Of a DNA stretch of 44,299 bases, positions 11,401 to 18,722 are shown one piece after another (within the stretch, counting starts at the first letter, position 1; each line of letters starts with the position of its first letter). The position numbers and the translations under genes were made by a program. The notes beneath the pieces were generated by a model. The model had not been told where the DNA came from and did not search any database. It saw nothing but the letters and a program-made list of their open reading frames with translations. Source of the stretch: Cryomorphaceae bacterium ASP10-05a (GTDB lineage: Bacteria > Bacteroidota > Bacteroidia > Flavobacteriales_D > Sanyastnellaceae); assembly GCA_000981645.1 (NCBI GenBank), contig LAQC01000014.1:13529-57827 (forward strand), written 5' to 3'.

Positions 11401-12125
11401 GCAGCTAAAGGTTTAACTCTGTATAAGTCTAACTGGTCTCCGTTATTTCCATAAGAAGAGTAAAAGATATAATCAGATGACTTATCAAAGTGAACTACTC
11501 CTTTAAGTCCTTTTTTCTTGTCATTTTTAGTGATTAGTGCTTCTGGCTTAGCTATAATCTTACCTCCAATCTCATTTAAGTCATAGTACCTAAAAAAGTC
11601 ATTTTCAGAAACTTGTTTCTTTTCCAATACCACTAAATCGGTAATGCTTGACAATAGACCTTCACCATTACTGCACATTTCTATCTGGCGCTGAGCATTG
11701 AATTTCTCTCTGGTTTTTTCGTCTGCCTTACCCAAGAAAGAACTGTAAGCAATCTTCGCTTCTCTAAAATCGTAATTAAGATGTTTAGCAAGTCCTAAGT
11801 AATAATAGGCCCGAGCATCACCGACTGATTTTTTTGTGCTAAACTCTAGATGTCTGATAGCTGTCTCTTTATCTACTCCAGAATAGAGTATACAAGTTCC
11901 AAATTTGAAATTGTAATCCGTGTTTCTAGGGTGTAAACTCACTAATTGCGAGAACAAAGGAAGCGCCTGAATAAAGCTTCCGTCTTTGAACTTTTCATTG
12001 GCATGTTTAATTAAATCCGATTCGTTTTTAAAGGATTGACTCCATAAAAACTGTGGCGTGCAGATTAATATAAGAATTAAAATTCTCAACATTTTAGATA
12101 AGATGTTTAGTGCTAATTTATCCAT
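5487..12125 (-). CDS. giant PorE-like TPR/propeller/coiled-coil protein with three SPOR-like domains
   Basis: An exported protein of 2,212 residues. The signal peptide probably starts at Met12 (ATG at 12092: MLRILILILICTPQFLWSQ), so the true start may be 12092. Domains in order: TPR-like helices (about 31-150); PD40/WD40-like propeller blades (about 205-345, e.g. YIFYSSYGN, LYFASEGHT, AYFASGRSS); a carboxypeptidase-regulatory-like beta domain (about 353-441); about 1,400 residues of Glu/Ala/Ser-rich, mostly coiled-coil sequence containing a tandem repeat (about 1298-1385). Two clear SPOR-like modules follow (YKVQIGAF near 1852, FTVQIGVY near 2020), then a diverged third (YVIYIGTF near 2137) ending the protein. 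The first three domains mirror the T9SS protein PorE, but its OmpA-like C-terminus is missing. SPOR domains elsewhere bind denuded glycan strands, so a peptidoglycan-anchored envelope role is inferred. Confidence 0.85.
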   Translation of the reverse strand: MDKLALNILSKMLRILILILICTPQFLWSQSFKNESDLIKHANEKFKDGSFIQALPLFSQLVSLHPRNTDYNFKFGTCILYSGVDKETAIRHLEFSTKKSVGDARAYYYLGLAKHLNYDFREAKIAYSSFLGKADEKTREKFNAQRQIEMCSNGEGLLSSITDLVVLEKKQVSENDFFRYYDLNEIGGKIIAKPEALITKNDKKKGLKGVVHFDKSSDYIFYSSYGNNGDQLDLYRVKPLAAAKFSKPEKLRGEVNTSFNEDFAFMHSDGVTLYFASEGHTSMGGFDVFRARYDVNSDQYVQVKNLDFAVNTPDDDLFYLVDSTKTMAYFASGRSSALNNLHIYKVRVDAVPVNLVIIQGDFISRLDEKQKSTKISIVDELSGRYMGEFYTNSSTGNYTIPFERAGTYKFEVEAENSLLIHEGIVEIPSFDAPVALRQELILSKEGGTERLQIRNFFDEILDEDIASLTQDILRRKAGLEVNADEMTAVLETQIQEKEVSEEVIDTSRPLSEARTLAGFSETLTIAEIAADMKEQSAVYKSESENLKQRTKEAYAEAKINLALASEKLAEGKALMASADESDSYNYIRKIKEGNLLLVESKNLRVKSRSLLEVIKAVYAYSAELDERAASINQNAKRVESSSDFDEVVGLLKEAKERERSTSEDDSSDPEVVITQAADFTTKELENLVGRISVLREEEASLERKLSGRKRILEATNKKAEIENLEIEITAMSNDLVLVKDDLDKESAKVEMLSYSVGNYALQRDYIKNIATESHEFQGEPLVFSASEIEAEIAAAEVNLQETSLLITEKQEYIAAATDELNNSGDLSTIQSKAGSLSNGLKLTEVTVIQSEYKAQRANLYDLENVKAQNIREEAIKETYASQLASSQKAIDEVLVNTELTPQERTFLETERKSTTEALSQVEFNETTTPAISEEEVEYVISQYAAKEYKELAITETELNSLEQLSAENDFTQTAKQALENVLEETNGQIVLSKNADEIITLSRKVNTIKQGITELNSRGYETTLLNTVYEKEVRSNPEREQEITEDYKDVIEQKIRQLEEQNKTASIAVKSKNLNLKKDLVRQLERTSGALSNLKAQAALAGGEITQSETETDVVENLSSEKLDTETTEVRAYEPEENFTTAETEVLTAAKGTARKAIAEELAPTYESRISGISENSALSALQSNKEMLNANQEFISSIENAATEKETELIAAKRKSRKGSIKDEISILEDVKNNLVAENETIETRIAELNALETEENTLVENRVSENSEEVTEELSEQDSSKENTTTENGATENSTTEEQEAAIDPKTTVDSEDIAAKGDNGTAEEEQEAAIASRASVDSENIAANEVSGAKEQEATIASRAAADSENIATNGDNGTAEEEQEAASTENSLEKTNVLADKDSGLTKEQIKTEVKTLPATVTNAFYENAVTAEVIAVDELTYSEPYEDLIENNPELNSKIKNQAQIVGLTKDIENLKIQETTSEKEEEKLTKRIVKFEKKRAKMEVKNLPYVLETAQSTYAEELQRVNAEITSEESQISKSAPLMELIQKMRASAEVYTEAAEASKELAEKSSKKDLVKKEALYKEATAKQLAASENLKKIDWLVYNSATLAELSPETLALMMADEGLAEEVSSKNNGVAENTIPLDYAGKVLLLENSIAQVADLEKSWNLSPEELNRVKRSDAFIDYEGKAEQLSFNVKELGRMQGEIESVQLQSKELEEQILEMENIIEVTETESEKEVIRIELKRLRASAQVEYANASQLEDDKQNLMTSSEELRVELFALQNSMNPTTLLALEETLDFSGSEDVESVYFRSLDLSSAANQSLFSKIKNVYSETRPIPVEVKLPKGVVYKVQIGAFRKAISQSLYNDFAPVSGEELTNGITRYTVGVFTGEVLANDAKKEVRNLGFSDAFVVAYLNGERISLGESRNYRNSEALASENATSNSEEVQASERDTVTKSTEETATTSPEEALPNASSKSETTSNTEAKEETFNPTESADDYYEKFPDAAEANQIEVLSGLFFTVQIGVYSKPVPSKEIFNIAPLNSESLANNNIRYSTGIYNNLQEAARRKEQVKNLGIGDAFVTAYYNGKRIGVSAAKEKFLESGIEVTEVSNQLANERLKNNQENTSEARPLENMEYVIYIGTFKDEVPANIAKAIILLEESRGIVQEKVGDEVAFFTRSVKSEEIAKIIQQEFESYEVFSTEIREVKE
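7969..8232 (-). repeat. in-frame tandem repeat inside the giant protein
   Basis: Three complete units of 84, 78 and 84 bp (7969-8052, 8053-8130, 8131-8214) and the start of a fourth encode 28-, 26- and 28-residue repeats. Each holds an EQEA core and a DSE(N/D)IA core. The two 84-bp units share the longest exact stretches, and the middle unit lacks two codons. The length differences are multiples of three, so the reading frame is kept. It lies in the acidic low-complexity centre of the coiled-coil region. Confidence 0.9.
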
Positions 12126-12227
12126 TAACGTTCATTTACGCCTATAAGTACGCTTGAATTATAAACAAGTTCACTTAATCAAAACGTAAGTTACTTCTGC
12201 TTCTTATTTACACAGACTTCAATCAGA

Positions 12228-13067
12228 TTATAATTGAAGTGCTTTTTCTAGTGCTGAAAAAGAACATTCAGCAGGATTTTTTGTCTCATAGTTTATTTCT
12301 ACCCCCCGATAAACTCCCGAACCTATAGCCTGAGTTACCTTCCCGCTGACAAAACTTAAAGTGCATTGATAATCAAAATCACTTCCTTTTACTTTTTTCA
12401 CCACAAGACCTTCTAGTTGACCATGAACAAATTCACCTATCAAATCATAAGTGAAATCTACTTCTGATTTCAAATGCTTCTTCATCCTTCCGCTGAATTC
12501 AAAGAGGCCGTGTCTTTTCAAAAGCACCGAATTCGCTGGCATCTCATATTCTATAAATCCATTAGAGTATCCATTTCCTGAGACCTTAAATCCTAAAAGT
12601 TCACTTATTTCTTCAGATGTCACAGTAGATAGATCTCTCCTAGAATGAGATTTATCTATTTCTTTATAGATAGCATTTTTTCTCGAAACCCCTCCACCAT
12701 AAACCCATCCATCTGTGGCTCCTCTTCCTTTACTTCCCGAAAATCTAATTTTCTTCCACGAGCTAAATCGAGGCTCTCCGCGCATTATTATTTTCTCTTT
12801 GTAGTCCGTTTCTTCACCATAATAAATAGCGCGCTGGCCATAGGTCAGTTTATCTATGACTACCCCGTCTTTACCTGGAGTGCTGCGCACGTTTAGATCA
12901 GAAATAACTGAAAGAACTTCTATTTCTTCTGGAGAAACATCTTCTTCCTGCTGAACTGGATTTATGACTACTTGTGAATTGTTCTCCTCAGGGGATTCCT
13001 CAGAAAAGTTTCCGCAGCTTGCTAGAAGAGCGGTCAAAGCGAAAAATGAAATTTGGAATATACGCAT
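12228..13067 (-). CDS. lipoprotein with bacterial SH3-like domain
   Basis: A 279-residue predicted lipoprotein: the signal ends in the lipobox LLASC with Cys18 as the acylation site, followed by a Glu/Ser-rich linker. Residues about 50-125 resemble a bacterial SH3 (SH3b) domain: VISDLNVRSTPG, then a VIDKLTYGQ strand and a closing DGWVYGGG. The C-terminal half (about 160-275) is beta-rich with no family I recognise. SH3b domains often bind cell-wall peptides, so an envelope location near peptidoglycan is inferred. It lies 62 bases after ychF and about 100 bases before the giant SPOR protein on the same strand. Confidence 0.75.
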   Translation of the reverse strand: MRIFQISFFALTALLASCGNFSEESPEENNSQVVINPVQQEEDVSPEEIEVLSVISDLNVRSTPGKDGVVIDKLTYGQRAIYYGEETDYKEKIIMRGEPRFSSWKKIRFSGSKGRGATDGWVYGGGVSRKNAIYKEIDKSHSRRDLSTVTSEEISELLGFKVSGNGYSNGFIEYEMPANSVLLKRHGLFEFSGRMKKHLKSEVDFTYDLIGEFVHGQLEGLVVKKVKGSDFDYQCTLSFVSGKVTQAIGSGVYRGVEINYETKNPAECSFSALEKALQL

Positions 13068-13129
13068 AGGTGAGCTTTAAGTAATTAACTGATAAACCAC
13101 CCTTAAAAGTGCCTGTTTAACAAGTATTA

Positions 13130-14227
13130 TTACACATTAAATCTAAAATGCATGATGTCTCCATCCTGCACGATGTATTCTTTTCCTTCTACTCCCATTT
13201 TACCAGCTTCTTTTACAGCAGCTTCTGATCCAAATGAAATGTAATCTTCATACTTCATCACCTCAGCCCGAATGAATCCCTTTTCGAAATCTGTGTGAAT
13301 TACTCCTGCCGCTTGAGGTGCCGTAGCTCCAACTTGAACTGTCCAAGCTCTTACCTCTTTCTTTCCTGCAGTAAAGTATGTTTGTAGATTAAGAAGTTTA
13401 TAAGCAGATTTTATAAGTTTTGCTACGCCAGGCTCTTTTAACCCTAAATCTTCTAAGAACTCTTGGCGCTCTTCATAAGATTCTAGCTCCGCTATATCAG
13501 ACTCTATGCCTGCACCTATAACTACTACCTCTGCATTCTCTTCTTTTACTAGTTCTCTTACCTTTTCTACAAAATCATTTCCATCTACCACACTTCCCTC
13601 ATCTACATTACACGCATATAAAACAGGCTTAGAAGTCAATAACTGAAGGTCTTTCATCATAGGAACCTCGTACTCATCCATTTCTACTGTTCTAGCAGAT
13701 TTCCCTGCTTCTAACGTAGATTTTAGTCTGTCATAAAAAGCCTTAATCTTCTGAGCATCTTTGTCTCCTGATTTAGCCGATTTGGCTATTTTTTGGATTC
13801 TAGCTTCTAGGGTTTCTAAATCTTTCAACTGAAGCTCAAAATCTATCACTTCCTTATCTCTAATAGGATTTACAGAACCATCTACGTGGATAATATTTCC
13901 ATCTTCAAAACATCTCAGCACATGAATAATAGCATCTGTTTCTCTAATATTTCCCAAAAACTGGTTCCCTAAACCTTCTCCTTTACTCGCTCCTTTTACC
14001 AGACCAGCTATGTCTACTATCTCTATGGTAGTAGGCTGAACTTTCTCAGGATCTACTATGTCTGCTAGTTTAGTAATACGTTCATCTGGCACCGTAATGA
14101 TCCCTACATTCGGTTCTATGGTACAAAACGGAAAGTTCGCACTCTGAGCCTTTGCATTAGATAAACAATTAAAAAGGGTTGATTTCCCTACATTCGGTAA
14201 TCCTACTATTCCACACTTTACAGCCAT
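13130..14227 (-). CDS. ychF: redox-regulated ATPase YchF (OLA1 family)
   Basis: A universally conserved Obg-family P-loop NTPase that prefers ATP and associates with ribosomes. Seen here: G1 motif GLPNVGKST (about 8-16), the G3 region DIAGLVKGASKGEGLGNQFL, and NVDE in place of the usual GTPase NKxD, as expected for this ATP-specific subfamily. A C-terminal TGS domain runs from about 280, with LQTYFTAGKKEVRAW and ending IMHFRFNV. The 365-residue length is standard. It is the first gene of a minus-strand set and has a strong -7 element at 14249-14256. Confidence 0.97.
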   Translation of the reverse strand: MAVKCGIVGLPNVGKSTLFNCLSNAKAQSANFPFCTIEPNVGIITVPDERITKLADIVDPEKVQPTTIEIVDIAGLVKGASKGEGLGNQFLGNIRETDAIIHVLRCFEDGNIIHVDGSVNPIRDKEVIDFELQLKDLETLEARIQKIAKSAKSGDKDAQKIKAFYDRLKSTLEAGKSARTVEMDEYEVPMMKDLQLLTSKPVLYACNVDEGSVVDGNDFVEKVRELVKEENAEVVVIGAGIESDIAELESYEERQEFLEDLGLKEPGVAKLIKSAYKLLNLQTYFTAGKKEVRAWTVQVGATAPQAAGVIHTDFEKGFIRAEVMKYEDYISFGSEAAVKEAGKMGVEGKEYIVQDGDIMHFRFNV

Positions 14228-14248
14228 AATCTATTTTTTTTAGCGGTG

Positions 14249-14256
14249 CAAAGATA
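14249..14256 (-). promoter_or_regulatory. -7 element of ychF
   Basis: Read on the minus strand this is TATCTTTG followed by C, an exact TAnnTTTG match, 22 bases upstream of the ychF ATG. No clear TTTG box lies 19-21 bases further upstream. A short palindrome, CGATT-T-AATCG, sits just behind it. Confidence 0.6.
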
Positions 14257-14476
14257 AACCGATTTAATCGATTTTAGATTATCTCATTTGACGAATTAAG
14301 AATTACGAATAACTACTGTAGATTTCATGACCAGAACCCTACTATTAAAGACAATAAATGACCAAAATACTGAACAATTCAAATCTGACCTTTAAGAGAT
14401 TCTAAGTAATAAACATAGCTTACAAAAATATTCTCTAAGTTTTCCACATCGTAAGGTCTAATCCAACCTGTGGTTC

Positions 14477-14484
14477 TACATTTG
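14477..14484 (+). promoter_or_regulatory. -7 element of the transketolase N-half gene
   Basis: TACATTTG followed by C is an exact Bacteroidota -7 box. It lies 30 bases upstream of the ATG at 14515 and downstream of a possible GTG at 14470, so the GTG would not be in the transcript. This decides the start. No convincing -33 TTTG is seen. Confidence 0.65.
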
Positions 14485-14514
14485 CAGCCGAATAGATATT
14501 CCATCAAAAGAAAC

Positions 14515-15357
14515 ATGACAAGTTTAGAATTATCAAAAGTAGCATCTCAGGTAAGAAGAGATATAGTAAGAATGGTTCACGCAGTGAATTCAGGACATCC
14601 AGGAGGTTCTTTAGGATGTACAGATTTTTTAGTAAATCTTTACTTTAAGCAGATGAACATCAATCCTGCTGAATGGGATATGGATGGAAAAAATGAAGAT
14701 TTATTCTTCCTTTCTAACGGTCACATCTCTCCAGTATGGTATTCTGTACTGGCTAGAAAAGGATACTTCCAAGTAAACGAACTAGCTACTTTTAGAAAAA
14801 TAAACACCAGACTTCAAGGGCATCCAGCTACAGAGGAAGGATTAGAAGGTATAAGAGTAGCTTCAGGTTCTTTAGGTCAAGGACTCTCTGTAGCTTTAGG
14901 AGCAGCAGAGACTAAGAAGTTAAACGGAGACAAGTCTATCATTTATACACTTCATGGAGATGGAGAGTTACAGGAGGGTCAAGTTTGGGAAGCTGCTATG
15001 TATGCAGCTGCTAACAAAATAGATAACGTTATTTCTACAGTTGATTATAACGGTCAGCAGATAGATGGTTCTTTAGAGCAAGTATTAGCGATGGGTGATC
15101 TAAGAGCTAAATGGGAAGCTTTCGGATGGGATGTGCGTGAAATGGACGGACATAACATGGATGAAATATCTTCTACCTTGGAAAAAGCGAAAGCTGACTG
15201 CGGTAACGGAAAACCAATTATGCTTATCATGACTACCTCTATGGGAAAAGGAGTAGATTTCATGGAAGGAACGCATAAATGGCATGGAATAGCACCTAAT
15301 GATGAGCAGCTAGCTGACGCATTAGGACAGCTTGAAGAGACACTTGGAGATTACTAA
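14515..15357 (+). CDS. transketolase, N-terminal (thiamine diphosphate-binding) subunit
   Basis: The first half of a split transketolase, which moves two-carbon ketol units between sugar phosphates in the pentose phosphate pathway. The SGHPGGSLGCTDFLVNLYF motif lies near the N-terminus. The thiamine diphosphate motif begins at GDGE (Asp149) and runs on to the IDNVISTVDYNGQQIDG segment. The protein has 280 residues from the ATG at 14515; a longer GTG-initiated frame (14470) is rejected because the promoter lies inside it. Its partner half is 16834-17796. The two are normally adjacent in Bacteroidota, but here a VWA-domain gene lies between them. Confidence 0.93.
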   Translation: MTSLELSKVASQVRRDIVRMVHAVNSGHPGGSLGCTDFLVNLYFKQMNINPAEWDMDGKNEDLFFLSNGHISPVWYSVLARKGYFQVNELATFRKINTRLQGHPATEEGLEGIRVASGSLGQGLSVALGAAETKKLNGDKSIIYTLHGDGELQEGQVWEAAMYAAANKIDNVISTVDYNGQQIDGSLEQVLAMGDLRAKWEAFGWDVREMDGHNMDEISSTLEKAKADCGNGKPIMLIMTTSMGKGVDFMEGTHKWHGIAPNDEQLADALGQLEETLGDY

Positions 15358-15468
15358 ATTCTAATCAAACTGATTTGAGATTTGAAATTCGACATTTGAA
15401 ATCCTGAATAAATTCGAATTCGTAAAGCATCGATTAGTTTTTGGTACACGAATTGACTGGTAAAAAGT

Positions 15469-16830
15469 ATGAAACATTTTTTAGTCTTATTAATTTCTAT
15501 TCTTGCTGGTCTTGCAACGCTGGCTCAGCAGGATACTACCAGAATTTTATTCGTTTTCGATGCTTCCAATAGCATGAATGCTAGATGGCAAAGTGAGCCC
15601 AAAATAGATGCCGCTGTACGCCTTCTTTCCAAAACTGTGGATGAGTTGAAATTCATGGAAAATGTAGAAATGGGACTGCGTGTATATGGTCATAAAACCC
15701 AGCATGTACCAGGACACCAAGACTGTGATGACACTCAACTGCTCGTAAGAATAGGGAAAGGAAAAAACATAGCGATAACCAATGCGCTAAAAAAAATCCG
15801 GCCTAAAGGAACCACTCCTATTGCTCGATCTTTAGAAAGAGCCGCTGAAGATTTCCCAGTTGGAGGCCAAGCCAGAAATATAATTATACTTATTACAGAT
15901 GGAATAGAGGCATGTGATGAAGACCCATGTGCCGTTTCTAAGGCGTTGCAAAAAAAGGGAATCATCCTAAAACCATTTATAATAGGAATAGGTGTAGACC
16001 CGAGTTATAAAAGCACATTTGAATGTGTGGGAAACTATTTCGATGCGAGTAAAGAAGAAATTTTCGAACAGGTACTAGATATCGTTATTTCTCAAGCACT
16101 AAATAACACAACGGTACAGGTAGATTTATTAAACGAAAGTGGTGAGAGTTTTTACAGTGATATCCCCATGACTATTCTCAATCAAAAAACAAGTGAAACA
16201 ATTCACAGATTTGTGCATACACAGAATTACCTCGGAAATCCAGATACACTGACACTAGACCCACTGATCACTTATCAACTTAGAGTGCATAGCATTCCTG
16301 AAGTGTTAACTTCAGATTTAAAAGTACAACCAGGCCAGCACAATCACTGGAAAGTATCTGTACCTCAAGGAAAACTTAGTCTAGCATTTAGTGGAGGAAG
16401 AATCGATTATACTGGTCTTCAATGCAGAATAACTAAAAAAGAAGACTGCGACTTAACCAATCACCAAGCCTTTAACACCACTGAGTCCTATATAGCAGGA
16501 ACCTACACCATAGAGATTCCTACGAACCCTGTGACTGTATTAGAAAACGTAGAAATTAAAGAGGGAGAGATGAATGAAGTAGTCATTCCCTCTCCCGGAA
16601 ATCTCAATCTGCGCGTAAGCGGAAGTGGTTTTGGAGGAATATTTACAGACAAGCCAGATGGTGGAAAGCTTGTTAAAAAGTTCACTGAAGGAAATCCATC
16701 AGGGAGATATATCTTGCAGCCTGGTAAGTACAAGGTTGTTTTTAAGAGCAGACAAGCCAAACAAGCCATATACACATTTGAAAAAGAACTCACTATAACA
16801 TCTAACGGTACAGTGAACATAGAATTTTAG
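15469..16830 (+). CDS. exported von Willebrand factor A-domain protein
   Basis: A 453-residue protein with a signal peptide (MKHFLVLLISILAGLATLAQ). Its VWA domain (about 22-210) has a complete-looking MIDAS metal site: Asp31-A-Ser33-N-Ser35, the Thr in KGTTPIA near 115, and the Asp in LITDGIEACDED near 143. The C-terminal half (about 220-450) is beta-rich and looks like repeated Ig-like or regulatory-like modules; no T9SS sorting domain or membrane anchor is evident. It should act in the periplasm or outside the cell, probably through metal-dependent protein binding. It sits between the transketolase halves with only three bases before the second half, so co-transcription is likely although no functional link is obvious. 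Confidence 0.85.
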   Translation: MKHFLVLLISILAGLATLAQQDTTRILFVFDASNSMNARWQSEPKIDAAVRLLSKTVDELKFMENVEMGLRVYGHKTQHVPGHQDCDDTQLLVRIGKGKNIAITNALKKIRPKGTTPIARSLERAAEDFPVGGQARNIIILITDGIEACDEDPCAVSKALQKKGIILKPFIIGIGVDPSYKSTFECVGNYFDASKEEIFEQVLDIVISQALNNTTVQVDLLNESGESFYSDIPMTILNQKTSETIHRFVHTQNYLGNPDTLTLDPLITYQLRVHSIPEVLTSDLKVQPGQHNHWKVSVPQGKLSLAFSGGRIDYTGLQCRITKKEDCDLTNHQAFNTTESYIAGTYTIEIPTNPVTVLENVEIKEGEMNEVVIPSPGNLNLRVSGSGFGGIFTDKPDGGKLVKKFTEGNPSGRYILQPGKYKVVFKSRQAKQAIYTFEKELTITSNGTVNIEF

Positions 16831-16833
16831 ACC

Positions 16834-17796
16834 ATGAAAAAATTTGAAGTAACAGGAAATAAAGACACTCGTTCAGGATTCGGAGACGGACTTACAGAAT
16901 TAGGTAGAACTAATCCTAACGTAGTAGCATTGTGTGCTGATTTAACTGGGTCTCTTAAAATGGGAGACTTTAAAAATGAATTTCCAGATAGATTTTTTCA
17001 AGTAGGAATCGCAGAAGCCAACATGATGGGAATGGCCGCTGGCATGACTATCGGTGGTAAAATTCCTTTTACTGGTACATTCGCTAACTTTTCTACTGGT
17101 CGAGTTTATGACCAAATTAGACAGAGCATAGCTTACAGCGAGAAGAATGTGAAGATATGTGCTTCTCACGCAGGATTAACCCTAGGAGAAGATGGTGCTA
17201 CACACCAAATACTAGAAGATGTGGGAATGATGCAAATGCTTCCTAACATGACTGTAATTAATCCATGTGATTACAATCAAACGAAGGCTGCCACTATAGC
17301 TATAGCTGAACACGAAGGACCAGTTTACTTAAGATTTGGAAGACCTAAAATGCCCATCTTCACTCCTGCTGATCAGAAATTTGAAATAGGGAAAGGAATT
17401 ATGCTAAATGAAGGAACAGATGTAACTATAATAGCTACAGGTCATTTAGTGTGGGAAGCTATTCTAGCTGGAGAAAAACTAGCAGAACAAGGAATTAACG
17501 CTGAAATAATAAACATTCACACCATCAAACCATTGGATGAGGAAATGGTGATCGCTTCTGCTAAAAAAACAGGAGCAGTAGTAACTGCTGAAGAGCATCA
17601 AACAATTGGTGGACTTGGAGCCACAGTATCTCAATGTTTGGCTAAAAACCATGCGGTTCCTATGGATTTCGTAGCGGTGGATGATTCGTTCGGTGAATCT
17701 GGAACTCCAGCTCAGTTAATGACTAAGTATGGGTTAGATGCCGATAACATCATAGCTAAAGTAAAGCGTGTAATGGCTAAAAAAGTGATGGCATAA
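16834..17796 (+). CDS. transketolase, C-terminal (pyrimidine-binding) subunit
   Basis: The second half of the split transketolase, 320 residues. It holds the pyrimidine-binding region with EANMMGMAAGMTIGG, FANFSTGRVYDQIRQSIAYS and SHAGLTLGEDGATHQ, then the transketolase C-terminal domain with the EEHQTIGGLGATV segment. It is expected to form the active enzyme with the product of 14515-15357 in the cytosol. The ATG lies three bases after the VWA gene's stop, with no room for its own promoter, so its expression probably depends on the upstream transcript. Confidence 0.93.
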   Translation: MKKFEVTGNKDTRSGFGDGLTELGRTNPNVVALCADLTGSLKMGDFKNEFPDRFFQVGIAEANMMGMAAGMTIGGKIPFTGTFANFSTGRVYDQIRQSIAYSEKNVKICASHAGLTLGEDGATHQILEDVGMMQMLPNMTVINPCDYNQTKAATIAIAEHEGPVYLRFGRPKMPIFTPADQKFEIGKGIMLNEGTDVTIIATGHLVWEAILAGEKLAEQGINAEIINIHTIKPLDEEMVIASAKKTGAVVTAEEHQTIGGLGATVSQCLAKNHAVPMDFVAVDDSFGESGTPAQLMTKYGLDADNIIAKVKRVMAKKVMA

Positions 17797-17806
17797 GCCC
17801 TCCTCT

Positions 17807-18124
17807 ATGCTAAAGAAAAAGAAGCTCATCTGGAAATTATTGATTTATGCTGGAATCTCTAGTATCCTCACTTATGCAGTAGCCACTTCCAGCACACCCG
17901 AAGTGGTTTTAAACTTAGATGGTTCAGAAGCTTCTGCTAATGAAATAAAGAAAACTATCGTTTATAGCATCCTATTGACTTTTCCTGCGCTAAGTTTTTT
18001 ACTCGGATTAATTTTAGCACTGACTCCGTATAAAAAATGGACTTATTTAGAAAAACTAGTTCCTGGAGCTCTGCTTATTCTGATAAGCATAGAAGTGGGG
18101 CTTATCTTAATGAAATTTTTCTAA
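17807..18124 (+). CDS. small three-helix membrane protein of unknown function
   Basis: 105 residues. A basic N-terminus (MLKKKKLIWK) leads into a hydrophobic segment (about 10-28). A polar loop of about 25 residues follows, then two more hydrophobic helices (about 49-68 and 82-102). I do not recognise a family. It begins ten bases after the transketolase C-half and ends 19 bases before the DNA-repair gene, so it is probably part of the same transcript. Confidence 0.65.
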   Translation: MLKKKKLIWKLLIYAGISSILTYAVATSSTPEVVLNLDGSEASANEIKKTIVYSILLTFPALSFLLGLILALTPYKKWTYLEKLVPGALLILISIEVGLILMKFF

Positions 18125-18143
18125 CCAATCTGCCTCAAATCAA

Positions 18144-18680
18144 ATGAGTGAAAATCAAATTTCTATCAAGTCCTGGAAATCTCCTTTAGGAGAATTGATT
18201 TTAGGCTCTATAGATGATAAGCTTTGTCTCTGCGATTGGAAGCACAGAAAACTAAGAGATAAGATAGATGCTAGAATAAAAGAAGCGCTAAATGCTGAAT
18301 TTATTGAGAGAGAATCTCCTGTTATACTTCAGACTATCTCACAGCTAGAGGAATATTTTGAGGGAAATAGGAAGACGTTTGATATTCCACTCAGGCTTGC
18401 AGGAACCCCATTTCAGGTTTCGGTTTGGAAAACATTACTACGCGTAAACTATGGCTATACTGAATCTTACTTAGGATTAGCCACCATACTAGGAAAAGCA
18501 GATGCTATTAGAGCAGTGGCTTCAGCTAATGGAGCCAATGCTATTTCTATCCTCATCCCATGCCATAGAATCATAGCGAAAGACGGCAAACTCACAGGAT
18601 ATGCTGGTGGACTAAACGCAAAAAAAGACTTGCTAGAACTTGAAGGAGCTATTTCTTCACCCCAAGCTTCTCTATTTTAA
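18144..18680 (+). CDS. ogt: methylated-DNA--protein-cysteine methyltransferase
   Basis: A suicide repair protein that takes the alkyl group from O6-alkylguanine onto its own cysteine. The catalytic PCHRII motif has Cys140, preceded by the ASANGANAISIL helix-turn-helix region and followed by LTGYAGGL. The N-terminal domain (residues about 8-80) is the ribonuclease-like fold seen in Ogt/Ada. The length of 178 residues is normal. No Ada-type regulatory zinc domain is present, so it is a stand-alone enzyme. Symbol by family; it could equally be named mgmt. Confidence 0.92.
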   Translation: MSENQISIKSWKSPLGELILGSIDDKLCLCDWKHRKLRDKIDARIKEALNAEFIERESPVILQTISQLEEYFEGNRKTFDIPLRLAGTPFQVSVWKTLLRVNYGYTESYLGLATILGKADAIRAVASANGANAISILIPCHRIIAKDGKLTGYAGGLNAKKDLLELEGAISSPQASLF

Positions 18681-18722
18681 GTTCTCTCCTAGGTTCAACC
18701 TACTTTATTACCTTAGCCGACA

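Noticed and set aside
919-14317. Shared 14-mer TACGAATAACTACT at 919-932 and 14304-14317
   Set aside because: Both copies are in AT-rich gaps, the match does not extend, and two copies are too few to define a repeat family.
14470-14514. GTG-initiated extension of the transketolase N-half
   Set aside because: An exact -7 promoter box (14477-14484) lies inside it, and the extra residues do not match the family.
15361-15430. Short repeated ATTTGA and AATTCG words after the transketolase N-half
   Set aside because: Six-base words in AT-rich intergenic DNA; no longer repeat unit or symmetry links them to a mobile element or a binding site.
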